The notes beneath the pieces were generated by a model. It saw nothing but the letters and a program-made list of their open reading frames with translations. It made no database searches and was not told the origin of the DNA. The translations under genes were made by a program, and so were the position numbers. From the NCBI RefSeq assembly GCF_003576315.1, contig NZ_QWFZ01000039.1, forward strand, positions 62,001 to 126,000: DNA of 64,000 nucleotides. The letters run 5' to 3'. This document shows positions 1 to 9,939 of the stretch, one piece after another (position 1 is the stretch's first letter; every line of letters begins with the position of its first letter). The stretch comes from Henriciella mobilis (GTDB lineage: Bacteria > Pseudomonadota > Alphaproteobacteria > Caulobacterales > Hyphomonadaceae).

Positions 1-3
1 GGA

Positions 4-849
4 TCAAGTCCTCGCGGCATAGAGCTCGTGAAGCAGTACTGGCAACGCCTCAGGCAAGTCTTCCGCTATCAGGCCGGGGCCGAGCCGCATACCAAGCTCG
101 CCGTGGACCCAGCAGGCCGCGCATGCTGCATCGAAGACGGCCATTCCCTGAGCCATGAGCCCACCCGCTATGCCCGCAAGGACATCACCACTACCGGCCG
201 TTGCAAGAAAGGGGGACGCATGGGTGTTTTCGACAAGGCGACCATCGGGCGAGGCGACAAGGCTGGATGCGCCTTTAAGAATGATTATGGCGCCGGACTG
301 TTTTGAGGCCATCGAAACAGCATCCATGCGGTCGCCAGCCACCGGAAGGTCCGGGAAAATACGCCGAAATTCGCCCTCATGTGGTGTGAGTAGCGCTGGA
401 CCTTTTATTGCCGAAAAGAGCCTTTGCGGCTGCTCCTTGAACATCGTCAGTGCATCCGCGTCCAAAACCGCCGACGCAGCACCTTCGAGAACGGCAAGCG
501 TGTTTTCTATCGTGTCCCGCGTAAGGCCGGCTCCCGGTCCGATGAGCGTGCATTGCGTGCGGTAGGCAAGAGCTTTGAGGGATTCCGGATCAGAGAACGA
601 CTGCACCATGACGGCTGTCTCGTGACTGGCGTTCACGAGGACGGCCCCAGGTGGTGAGAACAAGGTTACGAGACCCGCTCCGACGCGCAGGCCCGCCCTT
701 GCCGAGAGCCGGACGGCTCCCGTCGACGATGCTGGTCCCGATACACAGCCAAGGTGTCCGCGAACATGTTTGTGGCTGTCTCGATCCGGCCACGGCCATG
801 AGTTCATCCACAATGAGGGTGAGTTAGGAACTGCGGCCTGATTGGTCAT
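4..849 (-). CDS. nnrD: ADP/ATP-dependent NAD(P)H-hydrate dehydratase (NnrD-type, standalone)
   Basis: A 281-residue ribokinase-fold protein of the YjeF C-terminal family, which dehydrates the S-epimer of damaged NAD(P)HX using ATP or ADP. Visible family motifs are LTPHEGEF (about 154-161) and the nucleotide-binding ATAGSGDVLAG (about 216-226). The first 30 residues look like the linker that follows an NnrE epimerase domain in the usual bifunctional protein, but no NnrE domain is encoded upstream, so this is a standalone dehydratase. The stop codon lies at the very left edge of the window. The ATG at 849 has only weak GAG-type ribosome-binding sequence upstream. A gene of this type next to glnB-glnA is a recurrent alphaproteobacterial neighbourhood, although here two other genes lie between them. 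Confidence 0.88.
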   Translation of the reverse strand: MTNQAAVPNSPSLWMNSWPWPDRDSHKHVRGHLGCVSGPASSTGAVRLSARAGLRVGAGLVTLFSPPGAVLVNASHETAVMVQSFSDPESLKALAYRTQCTLIGPGAGLTRDTIENTLAVLEGAASAVLDADALTMFKEQPQRLFSAIKGPALLTPHEGEFRRIFPDLPVAGDRMDAVSMASKQSGAIIILKGASSLVASPDGRLVENTHASPFLATAGSGDVLAGIAGGLMAQGMAVFDAACAACWVHGELGMRLGPGLIAEDLPEALPVLLHELYAART

Positions 850-1038
850 ACTCGGGTCTCAATTCAGAGTAGGCCCTTGTGGGCGAAGATTGCGCTCTGC
901 TGAAAATCAAAGTGGATACAAAAGTCTTTTGCAATGATGGATCTCTCGCCCGCGAAGGTTCCAAACGCGCAGCGAACAGCGGATGCTAAGGGCATTCAAT
1001 AGGGCATGATTTTCTTGGATCGCAATTCTTTGATGATC

Positions 1039-1578
1039 TCAAAGAACGCGCGTGGCGGATTCGCTACCAAGTTCCCGAACAGTAAGACCTGAGGAACCAC
1101 GCACCAGCTTGGTCATGGAGCAATAGCCGGGCCTGAAACTGGTAACGAGTTGTGAACCTTCCAGATGCCCGACAATTGTATTGATCGCTACAAAATGGGT
1201 GAAGACGACGCTGTGATCAGGAAGCGCCTCCATGGTTGAAATCAAGGCGCTCCGCCAGTCGTGCAGAATCGGTTCGGCGTTATCCCAAGTGCCCGACATG
1301 AAATTCTGCAACCAGCTAATGCGGTCATCGAGCCCTTGTACCGTCGGAATTTCACTAACATTCGGCTCTGTAGCAATCTCAATGCCGGTCTTGAGTGAGA
1401 AGGGCTGCGAGGTTTCCTGACACCTGGTCATCGGGCTGGCAAAGCCATGCTTGAAGCCCATTGTGGAAAGCTGTTCACCGACGGCTTCGGCCTGCTGCCG
1501 CCCGAGAGCGGACAGGCCCGGATCCTTCGCGTGGCCCCAGCCGGCTGCGGCTTCGCCATGCCGAACCAGGTAGATCAT
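1039..1578 (-). CDS. Histidine phosphatase (phosphoglycerate mutase) family protein
   Basis: A 179-residue single-domain member of the histidine phosphatase superfamily. The signature LVRHGE is at residues 4-9, with His7 the presumed phospho-acceptor; SPMTRCQET (48-56) supplies a conserved Arg and FTHFV (126-130) the second catalytic His. The short length fits SixA-like or broad-specificity phosphatases rather than glycolytic phosphoglycerate mutase, and the substrate cannot be read from the sequence. Its ATG overlaps the stop codon of the coq4-like gene in an ATGA tetramer, so the two are probably translationally coupled. Confidence 0.85.
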   Translation of the reverse strand: MIYLVRHGEAAAGWGHAKDPGLSALGRQQAEAVGEQLSTMGFKHGFASPMTRCQETSQPFSLKTGIEIATEPNVSEIPTVQGLDDRISWLQNFMSGTWDNAEPILHDWRSALISTMEALPDHSVVFTHFVAINTIVGHLEGSQLVTSFRPGYCSMTKLVRGSSGLTVRELGSESATRVL

Positions 1579-2348
1579 GCGGCCATCGCTTCATAAGGGT
1601 CCAAGCCGTGCGCGCGTATAACATCGTGTGCGCGCTTGTAGGCTACAGGTTCGTTGATGTTCAGCTCGCTGCGCACTTCCTCCAGTTGGCGGGGGAGGAG
1701 GTCCTCAATATCCTGCTCAATAATCCGCCGCGCCAGTTTGCCGTTGCGCCGGCCTTCCCGGATAACGTCTCGTATCCGTGCATCGCGCGGGGCCGCTTTT
1801 GCGAGCTGACGTCCACCCATGAATGCGATGAAACTGACGCCGAGTCCGCCATGCTGACTGTGCGTGAAACCGAGAAGGGCGGCTTCGCCAAGAGCGTCTC
1901 GCCCGTAACCGGTCAGGATGTGCATCATGTCGTGGGTATCGCGTAAAAGGTTTCCATACCAGAGGAGGTCGTCATCGATTTCGCGCCAAGCCGCTGAGCG
2001 CCGCTCACTTTCGGCCACCAGCCCTGCAGCCGACAGCCCTTCGCGCTCCATGAATTCTACATAGGTTCGCCCAACGCTGCCTTTGGGCAGGGCAAGAAGC
2101 GGTTCATGATTGTCCAGGATAGGCGGCAGGTAGTCGCGCTTCTTGAACCGGGACCAACCTTCGGGTGTCGACAAAAACCGATCGAAATCCTTGAGCGCTG
2201 AATCGCCATTCAGCGCATCAATAATGTGGAACACCTGCTCGGTGTCTTCCTTGTTCGCTATTAGCTGCTGCATGTGCCTCCATGCCGTGATCGGCTTGAA
2301 TTTTGGCCGTTCGCGAGCGGGGCTGATGTACACGTTCGAGCGATTCAT
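1575..2348 (-). CDS. coq4: Coq4 family ubiquinone biosynthesis protein
   Basis: A 257-residue protein with the Coq4 signature HDMMH at residues 139-143, followed by Glu155. This matches the HDxxH-x11-E metal-binding pattern of the family. Coq4 proteins act in late ubiquinone biosynthesis, organising the complex and, in more recent work, acting on the C1 position of the ring. The gene is divergent from glnB across about 240 bases and leads a two-gene unit with the downstream histidine phosphatase. No membrane segment is visible. Family assignment is firm; the exact reaction in bacteria is less settled. Confidence 0.88.
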   Translation of the reverse strand: MNRSNVYISPARERPKFKPITAWRHMQQLIANKEDTEQVFHIIDALNGDSALKDFDRFLSTPEGWSRFKKRDYLPPILDNHEPLLALPKGSVGRTYVEFMEREGLSAAGLVAESERRSAAWREIDDDLLWYGNLLRDTHDMMHILTGYGRDALGEAALLGFTHSQHGGLGVSFIAFMGGRQLAKAAPRDARIRDVIREGRRNGKLARRIIEQDIEDLLPRQLEEVRSELNINEPVAYKRAHDVIRAHGLDPYEAMAA

Positions 2349-2413
2349 TCGTCATCCATCCGCGTTCAAATGATGCGATGCTTTCTCATCTATCATTTTC
2401 GGCATCGCTAAAC

Positions 2414-2431
2414 AATGACGGAGGCGTCATT
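2414..2431. promoter_or_regulatory. Perfect inverted repeat in the coq4-glnB divergent region
   Basis: AATGACG-GAGG-CGTCATT is a perfect 7-bp inverted repeat with a 4-base centre, about 155 bases before glnB, and the right arm runs into a short T tract. It could be a regulator-binding site or a short hairpin acting on transcripts toward glnB. It does not match the NtrC consensus, and I found no clear sigma-54 promoter nearby. Confidence 0.4.
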
Positions 2432-2499
2432 TTTCGGGTAAGTGGCGCTGCTCAATTTTGCATCATTCGCGCCAAAACCTTGTGCAAATGCCGTTCTGA

Positions 2500-2925
<426 letters not shown>

Positions 2926-2989
2926 ACTGAACAACAAATGACATCGCTGCCAGGCGGTGGTCCCAACATATTACTAACTGGAGGGCTAA

Positions 2990-4393
2990 ATGGCCGAAAA
3001 TCTAATGAAGCTGATGAAGGAAAAGGACGTTGAGTTCGTTGACCTTCGCTTTACTGACCCACGCGGCAAGATGCAGCACGTTACCTTCGACAAGGGCATG
3101 GTCGACGATGACTTTTTCGTAGAAGGCCAGATGTTTGATGGCTCTTCCGTCGCCGGCTGGAAGGCTATCAACGAATCCGACATGCTGCTCAAGCCTGATA
3201 CGAGCGCGGCGATCATCGATCCTTTCTTCCAGCAGACGACGCTTGCCGTATTCTGCGACATTCTTGATCCGATCACGGGGCAGGCCTATGGGCGTGACCC
3301 GCGTACGACGGCGAAGAAAGCAGAAGCCTATCTCAAGCAGGCTGGTGTTGGTACGACAGCCTATTTTGGTCCGGAAGCCGAGTTCTTCGTTTTTGACGAT
3401 GTTCGCTGGTCAACAGAGCCTAACAAAACAGGCTACTCCTTCGATTCCACAGAGCTTCCGTTCAATACGGACAAGGAATACCCGACCGGAAACATGGGCC
3501 ACCGCCCGCACTCCAAAGGCGGTTACTTCCCGGTTCCGCCGATCGACTCCGAGCAGGACATGCGTTCGGAAATGCTTGCGATCATGGGCGAGATCGGACT
3601 TGAGCCTGAAAAGCACCACCACGAAGTGGCGCCGGCCCAACATGAGCTTGGCTTGAAGTTCTCCACACTGACCAAGATGGCCGATCGCCTGCAGCTTTAT
3701 AAATATGTGGTCCACAATGTGGCTGCCCAGTACGGCAAGTCGGCGACCTTCATGCCGAAGCCATACTTCAAGGACAATGGTTCGGGCATGCACGTTCACC
3801 AGTCCATCTGGGACGGCTCCACGCCGACTTTTGCTGGCGACCAGTATGCAGGCCTTTCAGAGACCTGCCTCTATTACATTGGCGGCATCATCAAGCACGC
3901 CAAGGCACTGAACGCGCTGACGAACCCGTCGACGAACTCATACAAGCGCCTGGTACCGGGCTACGAAGCACCGGTCATGCTGGCCTACTCGGCGCGCAAC
4001 CGTTCGGCGTCCGTTCGCATCCCGTTCGGCTCCAGCCCGAAAGCGAAGCGGATCGAAACCCGTTTCCCGGACCCGACGGCCAACCCGTACCTGGCATTCG
4101 CAGCGCTTCTTATGGCTGGTCTTGATGGTATTGAGAACAAGATCCATCCAGGCGATGCCATGGATAAGGACCTGTACGACCTGCCGCCGGAAGAGGCCGC
4201 CTCGATTCCGCAAGTTTGCGGCTCGCTGCGTGAGGCGCTTGAAAGCCTGAAGGCAGACAGCGGCTTCCTGACCAAGGGCAATGTGTTCGATGACGACCAG
4301 ATCGATGCCTATATCGAACTGAAGATGGAAGAAGTGGAGCGTTTGCAGCTTCACCCGCACCCCGTCGAATTCGACATGTACTACAAGGTCTAA
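2990..4393 (+). CDS. glnA: Type I glutamine synthetase
   Basis: A 467-residue GSI enzyme making glutamine from glutamate, ammonia and ATP. It has the beta-grasp N-terminal domain and the catalytic domain, with metal and ATP motifs such as [22 protein letters not shown] and the NRSASVRIP segment. Tyr396 in [10 protein letters not shown] is the expected adenylylation site, so activity is probably controlled through GlnE and the adjacent PII. A strong GGAGGG ribosome-binding site precedes the ATG, and a rho-independent terminator follows. Confidence 0.98.
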   Translation: MAENLMKLMKEKDVEFVDLRFTDPRGKMQHVTFDKGMVDDDFFVEGQMFDGSSVAGWKAINESDMLLKPDTSAAIIDPFFQQTTLAVFCDILDPITGQAYGRDPRTTAKKAEAYLKQAGVGTTAYFGPEAEFFVFDDVRWSTEPNKTGYSFDSTELPFNTDKEYPTGNMGHRPHSKGGYFPVPPIDSEQDMRSEMLAIMGEIGLEPEKHHHEVAPAQHELGLKFSTLTKMADRLQLYKYVVHNVAAQYGKSATFMPKPYFKDNGSGMHVHQSIWDGSTPTFAGDQYAGLSETCLYYIGGIIKHAKALNALTNPSTNSYKRLVPGYEAPVMLAYSARNRSASVRIPFGSSPKAKRIETRFPDPTANPYLAFAALLMAGLDGIENKIHPGDAMDKDLYDLPPEEAASIPQVCGSLREALESLKADSGFLTKGNVFDDDQIDAYIELKMEEVERLQLHPHPVEFDMYYKV

Positions 4394-4415
4394 GCGCCGA
4401 ATCTCTGTAAGAACG

Positions 4416-4451
4416 TTGCGCCGGGCTGGAAAAGCCTGGCGCAATTTTTTT
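4416..4451 (+). terminator. Rho-independent terminator of glnBA
   Basis: A 12-bp stem (TTGCGCCGGGCT against AGCCTGGCGCAA, one G-T pair) with a short A-rich loop, followed directly by seven T. It lies 22 bases after the glnA stop and closes the glnBA transcript before clpP. Confidence 0.9.
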
Positions 4452-4576
4452 GGGTGAACAGGATATCCACCGCTGTAAACACTCCCGGTCTTGCGTGAGC
4501 CGCATGCTGGACAAATATTCAAAGCTCTGCGACGACGCAGATAAGATTCATTCAATTAATGGCTGGAAGCGATCGA

Positions 4577-5200
4577 ATGTACGACCCCCACGAAACCGCG
4601 CTCAACCTCGTCCCAATGGTTGTCGAACAGACCAGCCGTGGCGAGCGGGCCTTCGATATCTTTTCCCGCCTGCTCAAGGAACGGATCATTTTTGTTACGG
4701 GCGGAATTGATGACGGGATGGCAGCGCTGATTACCTCGCAGCTGCTCTTCCTTGAGTCTGAGAGCCCGAAAAAAGAGATATCCATGTATATCAACAGTCC
4801 GGGCGGGTACGTTTCGTCCGGCCTGGCGATTTACGACACGATGCAGTATATCCGCTGTCCAGTCTCCACAGTCTGCATTGGTCAGGCAGCTAGTATGGGC
4901 TCGCTGCTACTGGCGGCCGGGCAAAAGGGAATGCGTATCGCACTTCCGAATGCTCGCGTGATGGTGCACCAACCCTCAGGCGGTTATCGGGGCGTTGCGA
5001 CTGATATCGAGCGGCACGCAGAAGAAATTCTCGAATTGAAACGCCGTCTCAACAATATTTACGTAAAACACACCGGTCAGGATTATGACACAATCGAGCG
5101 TAAGCTTGACCGAGACACGTTCATGACGGCTGAAGAGGCGAAAGAATTTGGTCTGATCGACCAGGTTTATGAGCGCCGCCAAGGCGACGACGACAATTAG
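4577..5200 (+). CDS. clpP: ATP-dependent Clp protease proteolytic subunit
   Basis: The serine peptidase chamber of ClpXP/ClpAP. In this 207-residue form, the nucleophile Ser is in GQAASMGS (about 106), the catalytic His in MVHQPSGG (about 131), and an Asp follows in the C-terminal half. I start it at the ATG at 4577, which has GGAAG seven bases upstream and gives the family-typical MYDP start. An in-frame ATG at 4559 would add six residues but has no visible ribosome-binding site. ClpP has its own intergenic region and is followed by clpX after about 120 bases. In relatives of Caulobacter, ClpXP drives cell-cycle proteolysis. Confidence 0.96.
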   Translation: MYDPHETALNLVPMVVEQTSRGERAFDIFSRLLKERIIFVTGGIDDGMAALITSQLLFLESESPKKEISMYINSPGGYVSSGLAIYDTMQYIRCPVSTVCIGQAASMGSLLLAAGQKGMRIALPNARVMVHQPSGGYRGVATDIERHAEEILELKRRLNNIYVKHTGQDYDTIERKLDRDTFMTAEEAKEFGLIDQVYERRQGDDDN

Positions 5201-5321
5201 TCCGGGCGGATGCGCAGGTCCTCTTGCGTGTCCGGACTTAAAAAATAAGATCGAAGGCAAGCGATTTTTTTTGCGCGCGGCATAAATCGTGCGTTAATCG
5301 ATCGCAAGCATTGAGGTGGCC

Positions 5322-6587
5322 ATGACCAAACAAAACGGCTCCGGCGATTCGAAGAACACGCTGTATTGCTCCTTCTGCGGCAAAAGCCAGCATGAAGTGA
5401 AAAAGTTGATTGCCGGTCCGACGGTGTTCATTTGCGATGAATGTGTCGAGCTCTGCATGGATATCATCCGTGAAGAGAGCAAGGCCTCGGGCTTCAAGTC
5501 GAAGGAAGGCGTGCCAGCGCCTCGCGAAATTTGTGATGTCCTGGACGATTATGTGATCGGGCAGTCCTATGCGAAGCGCATTCTGTCGGTGGCAGTTCAC
5601 AATCACTATAAACGCCTTTCCCATGCATCAACGTCTGATGGCGTGGAGCTGGCGAAATCCAACATTCTGCTGGTCGGCCCTACGGGTTGCGGCAAGACGC
5701 TGCTCGCCCAAACGCTGGCGCGCATTCTTGATGTGCCGTTCACGATGGCTGATGCGACCACGCTCACGGAAGCCGGTTATGTCGGCGAGGATGTCGAGAA
5801 CATCGTGCTCAAGCTTTTGCAGTCGGCCGACTACAATGTCGAGCGGGCCCAACGTGGCATTGTCTATATCGATGAGATCGACAAGATTTCCCGCAAGTCA
5901 GACAACCCGTCCATAACCCGCGACGTTTCGGGCGAAGGCGTGCAACAGGCGCTGCTAAAGATCATGGAAGGCACGGTTGCTTCGGTACCTCCACAAGGCG
6001 GGCGCAAACATCCGCAGCAGGAATTCCTGCAGGTCGACACGACGAACATACTGTTTATCTGCGGCGGGGCCTTCGCTGGCCTCGACAAGATCATCAGTTC
6101 GCGCGGTGAAGGTACGCGCATGGGGTTCGGTGCAGATGTCAAAGATCCGGATGCGCGCGGCGTTGGGGAAGTCCTGCGTGATGTCGAGCCGGAAGACCTA
6201 CAGCGGTATGGCCTGATCCCGGAATTTATCGGGCGTCTGCCGGTCATTGCGACGCTTGAGGATCTGGATGAAGAAGCCCTGATCGAGATTCTGACCCAGC
6301 CGAAGAATGCGCTGCTCAAGCAGTACCAACGCCTCTTCGACATGGAAGAAGTGACGCTTACTTTTACCGACGAGGCTCTGACCGCTGTTGCCCGTAAGGC
6401 TATCGCTCGCAAGACAGGTGCGCGCGGCCTGCGTTCGATCATGGAAGGCATCCTTCTTGATACCATGTTCGAACTGCCGAACCTGCGCGGCGTCGAGGAA
6501 ATTGTGGTCAATGGTGAAGTGGTCGAAGGGCACGCAGCACCACTGCATGTGCACGCCAAGGCGGCAAAGCCGAGCGAAGCTTCCTGA
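5322..6587 (+). CDS. clpX: ATP-dependent Clp protease ATP-binding subunit ClpX
   Basis: A 421-residue AAA+ unfoldase partner of ClpP. The N-terminal zinc-binding domain has Cys16, Cys19, Cys38 and Cys41 (CSFC and CDEC). Walker A is GPTGCGKT at about 121-128, Walker B is in IVYIDEIDK, and sensor and C-terminal subdomains follow. I prefer the ATG at 5322 over an in-frame GTG six bases earlier, because GAGG lies five bases before the ATG and partly covers the GTG. It sits in the clpP-clpX-lon order. Confidence 0.97.
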   Translation: MTKQNGSGDSKNTLYCSFCGKSQHEVKKLIAGPTVFICDECVELCMDIIREESKASGFKSKEGVPAPREICDVLDDYVIGQSYAKRILSVAVHNHYKRLSHASTSDGVELAKSNILLVGPTGCGKTLLAQTLARILDVPFTMADATTLTEAGYVGEDVENIVLKLLQSADYNVERAQRGIVYIDEIDKISRKSDNPSITRDVSGEGVQQALLKIMEGTVASVPPQGGRKHPQQEFLQVDTTNILFICGGAFAGLDKIISSRGEGTRMGFGADVKDPDARGVGEVLRDVEPEDLQRYGLIPEFIGRLPVIATLEDLDEEALIEILTQPKNALLKQYQRLFDMEEVTLTFTDEALTAVARKAIARKTGARGLRSIMEGILLDTMFELPNLRGVEEIVVNGEVVEGHAAPLHVHAKAAKPSEAS

Positions 6588-6728
6588 TCCACAAAAAAGG
6601 TCTGCGCAAGCCAGCTTGAATGGCGCGTATTAACCTCCACATCTTCCTGTAGAAGCCGGAATCGTCCAGACTAAAGGGGCGCCGGCAGGATCGCTGCTGA
6701 GCAGGATCCAGGAACTAAGGAGGCATGA

Positions 6729-9137
6729 ATGCCCAAGCAAACCCTCCCAGTCCTTCCTTTGAGGGACATTGTTGTCTTCCCTGACATGGTCGCGCCGCTT
6801 TTTGTGGGCCGTGACAAGTCTGTCCGGGCGCTTGAAATGGTCGATGAAGGCGAGAACGAGATAATGCTCGTTGCTCAGAAAGATCCGTCGACAGACGAGC
6901 CAACAGCTGATGACATTCACCAGCTCGGTACCGTTGCAACCATATTGCAGCTGCTGAAGCTGCCCGACGGGACCGTCAAAGTGCTGGTTGAAGGCTCGAG
7001 CCGTGCGCGTATCGTTCAGTTTAACGATCGCGACAGCTATTTTGATGCCGAAGTTGAGCTGATTGAAGCTGAGGCTGGCGATACGGGTGAAGTGCAAGCG
7101 CTTGCACGCGCCGTCATCGACCAGTTTGAAAACTATGCCAAACTGAACCGGAAGATCCCCCCGGAATCCGTCGCGACGGTGTCGCAAATCACCGAACCTG
7201 GAAAACTCGCGGATGCGGTTGCGTCGCAGCTCCAGGTCAAGCTCTCCGACAAACAGGAGCTGCTTGAGATGTCGAATGCTCGTGAACGCCTTGAAAAGGT
7301 ATTCGCTCTCATGGAGGGCGAAATGGGCATGATGCAGATGGAGCGGAAGATAAAGAACCGCGTCAAGCGTCAGATGGAGAAGACCCAGCGCGAGTATTAC
7401 CTGAATGAGCAGATGAAGGCTATTCAGCGAGAGTTGGGCGATGCTGGTGATGGCGAACGCGACGAGGTTGCTGAGCTTGAGGAGAAAATCCGCGAAACGC
7501 CGCTCAGTGAGGAAGCTCGTGCGAAAGCGGACCAGGAAGTGAAAAAGCTTCGTCAGATGAGCCCGATGTCAGCGGAATCGACCGTTGTCCGGAATTATCT
7601 CGACTGGCTGCTTGCGCTTCCATGGGGTAACCGCAAGGAGATCTCGACCGATCTCGACAAGGCCGAGCAGCAGCTCGACCATGACCACTATGGTCTGGAG
7701 AAGGTCAAGGAGCGGATCATCGAATATCTTGCTGTGCAGAAACGCACCAAGAAGATGAAGGGACCGATCCTGTGTCTCGTCGGTCCTCCCGGCGTAGGTA
7801 AGACGTCACTTGGCCGCTCGATTGCTGAAGCGACTGGACGTGACTTCGTTCGCGTTTCGCTTGGTGGTGTTCGTGACGAAAGCGAGATTCGCGGTCACCG
7901 TCGGACCTACATTGGCTCCATGCCTGGTCGCATCATCCAGTCCTTGAAAAAGGCCAAGTCCGGCAATCCGTTGTTCCTGCTTGATGAGATCGACAAGATG
8001 GGTATGGACCATCGCGGCGATCCGGCCTCTGCGCTTCTCGAAGTGCTGGACCCAGCCCAGAACTCGACGTTCAACGACCACTACCTGGAAGTCGATTACG
8101 ATCTTTCTGATGTTATGTTCGTGACGACGGCGAATTCGCTCAACATGCCACAGCCGCTTCTTGATCGGATGGAGATCATTCGCATCGCTGGTTATACAGA
8201 GCCGGAGAAGATGGAGATTGCGAAGCGTCACTTGCTGCCGAAAATCCGCAAGGACCATGGTTTGGCGGAAAGCGAGTGGATCGTAAGCGATGACGCAATC
8301 CGGGATCTCGTGCGGTACTATACGCGTGAGGCCGGGGTGCGCAGCCTGGAGCGTGAACTCGCGAGGCTTGCTCGTAAGGCCGTTCGTCGTATTGCACAGA
8401 GCGATGAGTCGGTCATCGAGGTTACGGCGGAAAACCTTTCTGACTTTGCCGGCGTGCGGAAGTTCCGTTTCGGTCTTGCCGATGAGGAAGATCAGATCGG
8501 GGCGGTAACCGGACTTGCCTGGACCGAAACGGGCGGCGACCTGCTGACCATCGAAGCGGTCCAGATGCCCGGCCGTGGTATGATGAAAGTTACGGGCAAC
8601 CTGCGTGACGTGATGAAGGAGTCGATCCAGGCGGCAAGCTCGCTTGTTCGGTCCCGGTCGATCATGCTCGGCATCAAGCCCAGCCAATTCAACACGACGG
8701 ATATCCACGTGCACGTGCCAGATGGTGCAACGCCCAAGGATGGCCCATCGGCCGGTATTGCAATGACCACAGCGATTGTATCGCTACTGACGGGTAATCC
8801 GGTCCGACGGGATGTCGCCATGACAGGTGAAGTGTCGCTGCGCGGACGGGTCCTGCCGATTGGGGGGCTCAAGGAGAAGCTCCTGGCTGCGCTGCGAGGC
8901 GGCATCAAGACGGTGCTGATCCCTGAGGAGAATGAGAAGGATCTCGATGAGATTCCTGAACAGGTCAAGGAAGGGCTGAAGATCGTGCCCGTTACGGACA
9001 TCAATGAGGTGTTTGCCCGCGCCCTGACGCGCCCGCTGACGCCCATCGAGTGGTCGGATGAAGACGAGGCAGCCTTGCAGGCCAGCCTCGCAGGAAAGTC
9101 ATCCGATCCCGATGTCGGTGAAACAATCCGCCACTAG
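6729..9137 (+). CDS. lon: ATP-dependent protease Lon
   Basis: An 802-residue LonA protease. It has an N-terminal substrate-binding domain, a coiled-coil linker, an AAA+ module with Walker A GPPGVGKT (about 352-359), and a C-terminal protease domain with the Ser674/Lys717 dyad (KDGPSAG and GGLKEK). A perfect AAGGAGG five bases before the ATG predicts strong translation. Lon degrades misfolded and regulatory proteins such as the methyltransferase CcrM in Caulobacter. In many Alphaproteobacteria the HU gene hupB follows lon; here the next gene is a tRNA. Confidence 0.98.
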   Translation: MPKQTLPVLPLRDIVVFPDMVAPLFVGRDKSVRALEMVDEGENEIMLVAQKDPSTDEPTADDIHQLGTVATILQLLKLPDGTVKVLVEGSSRARIVQFNDRDSYFDAEVELIEAEAGDTGEVQALARAVIDQFENYAKLNRKIPPESVATVSQITEPGKLADAVASQLQVKLSDKQELLEMSNARERLEKVFALMEGEMGMMQMERKIKNRVKRQMEKTQREYYLNEQMKAIQRELGDAGDGERDEVAELEEKIRETPLSEEARAKADQEVKKLRQMSPMSAESTVVRNYLDWLLALPWGNRKEISTDLDKAEQQLDHDHYGLEKVKERIIEYLAVQKRTKKMKGPILCLVGPPGVGKTSLGRSIAEATGRDFVRVSLGGVRDESEIRGHRRTYIGSMPGRIIQSLKKAKSGNPLFLLDEIDKMGMDHRGDPASALLEVLDPAQNSTFNDHYLEVDYDLSDVMFVTTANSLNMPQPLLDRMEIIRIAGYTEPEKMEIAKRHLLPKIRKDHGLAESEWIVSDDAIRDLVRYYTREAGVRSLERELARLARKAVRRIAQSDESVIEVTAENLSDFAGVRKFRFGLADEEDQIGAVTGLAWTETGGDLLTIEAVQMPGRGMMKVTGNLRDVMKESIQAASSLVRSRSIMLGIKPSQFNTTDIHVHVPDGATPKDGPSAGIAMTTAIVSLLTGNPVRRDVAMTGEVSLRGRVLPIGGLKEKLLAALRGGIKTVLIPEENEKDLDEIPEQVKEGLKIVPVTDINEVFARALTRPLTPIEWSDEDEAALQASLAGKSSDPDVGETIRH

Positions 9138-9161
9138 TCAGCCTCTTTAATTGCAAACTGA

Positions 9162-9192
9162 ACGGCCCCTGCGCTTATGCGGCAGGGGCCGT
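9162..9192 (+). terminator. Hairpin downstream of lon, probable terminator
   Basis: A perfect 11-bp GC-rich stem (ACGGCCCCTGC / GCAGGGGCCGT) with a 9-base loop, 24 bases after the lon stop. The T tract after it is weak, so it may act with Rho or as a 3-prime end stabiliser. Confidence 0.6.
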
Positions 9193-9234
9193 ATTGCATT
9201 TCAGGACAACCTCACGCACAAAGCGGATAGAGTA

Positions 9235-9310
9235 GGGCGGTTAGCTCAGCTGGTAGAGCATCTCGTTTACACCGAGAGGGTCAGCGGTTCGAACCCGTTA
9301 CCGCCCACCA
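9235..9310 (+). tRNA. tRNA-Val (anticodon TAC)
   Basis: A complete cloverleaf with a 7-bp acceptor stem (GGGCGGT / ACCGCCC), D-loop GCTCAGCTGGTAGAGC, anticodon stem TCTCG/CGAGA and loop TTTACAC with anticodon TAC at 9268-9270. The T-arm contains GGTTCGAACC. Discriminator A and CCA are encoded. It lies about 100 bases after lon on the same strand. Confidence 0.97.
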
Positions 9311-9362
9311 TTTTCCGAACGGGAACTCCAAAGAAAGACAAAGTAGCGTGGTACGGGAAGCT

Positions 9363-9914
9363 TTATCTGGCTTCCGTCATCTCGCGCTTGCGTGCTCTTG
9401 CGGCTTCAACATCCGAAATCAGGCCTAGGTAGGTATCTCCGAGTGGAGGCGAGGACTCGGATACGCCCAGCAGCCTGACCAGGTCATCTATCGTGACCTT
9501 TTCCTTCGACCGGCTGGCGATCCGGGCGACAATGCAGAGCCGAGCGGTTTCGGAAGCCTTGTGCAGAAACCGATGCTCCAAGCAGAGGTAAGTGTCACTC
9601 CAGCCGACGAGCCGGGTTTCCACGGAAAATGTTTGATGGGCGCGCAGCATTCCTGCGAACGTAACGGATTCAGCACACACAACGGGAAACCAGCCCCTTT
9701 TTCTGAACTGTTTCCAGGCGCCTGTGCGAACGACATAATTGATGATGCCGAGATCACTGAAGGAGAAGTACCGGCTGTTTGTCATGTGCGAAAACATATC
9801 CTGATCCGTCAGCATGACCCTTGAGCGAATTTCAGTTGTATCAAACAGGCTAGCTCGTTCTGTCGAAAAGCTGGCGCGCAGGAATGTTAGAACAAGTCTC
9901 AGGAAAAGGTTCAT
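9363..9914 (-). CDS. Acyl-CoA thioesterase family protein (hotdog fold, THEM6-like)
   Basis: A 183-residue protein resembling the 4-hydroxybenzoyl-CoA thioesterase-like / THEM6 group. The hotdog pattern is seen in TDQDMFSHMTNSRYFSFSDLG (about 36-56), where the Asp and HMTN region corresponds to the family active-site helix. The substrate is unknown. The N-terminus is mildly hydrophobic but is not a clear signal peptide. The gene follows the FAD oxidoreductase gene with a gap of 25 bases on the same strand, so the two may form an operon. Confidence 0.75.
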   Translation of the reverse strand: MNLFLRLVLTFLRASFSTERASLFDTTEIRSRVMLTDQDMFSHMTNSRYFSFSDLGIINYVVRTGAWKQFRKRGWFPVVCAESVTFAGMLRAHQTFSVETRLVGWSDTYLCLEHRFLHKASETARLCIVARIASRSKEKVTIDDLVRLLGVSESSPPLGDTYLGLISDVEAARARKREMTEAR

Positions 9915-9939
9915 CGGCTGGTCAATCTCTCCCGGCCAC

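Noticed and set aside
4490-4520. Possible heat-shock (sigma-32-like) promoter before clpP: CTTG, 18 bases, CAAATATT
   Set aside because: Only one box fits well and the spacing is off; not strong enough to annotate without transcript data.
5864-6640. Long antisense reading frame opposite clpX
   Set aside because: It lies wholly opposite a conserved gene, is Ser/Arg-rich in the way of GC-driven shadow frames, and matches no family.
6615-6645. CTTGAA upstream of lon as a sigma-32 -35 box
   Set aside because: No matching -10 element at the expected distance.
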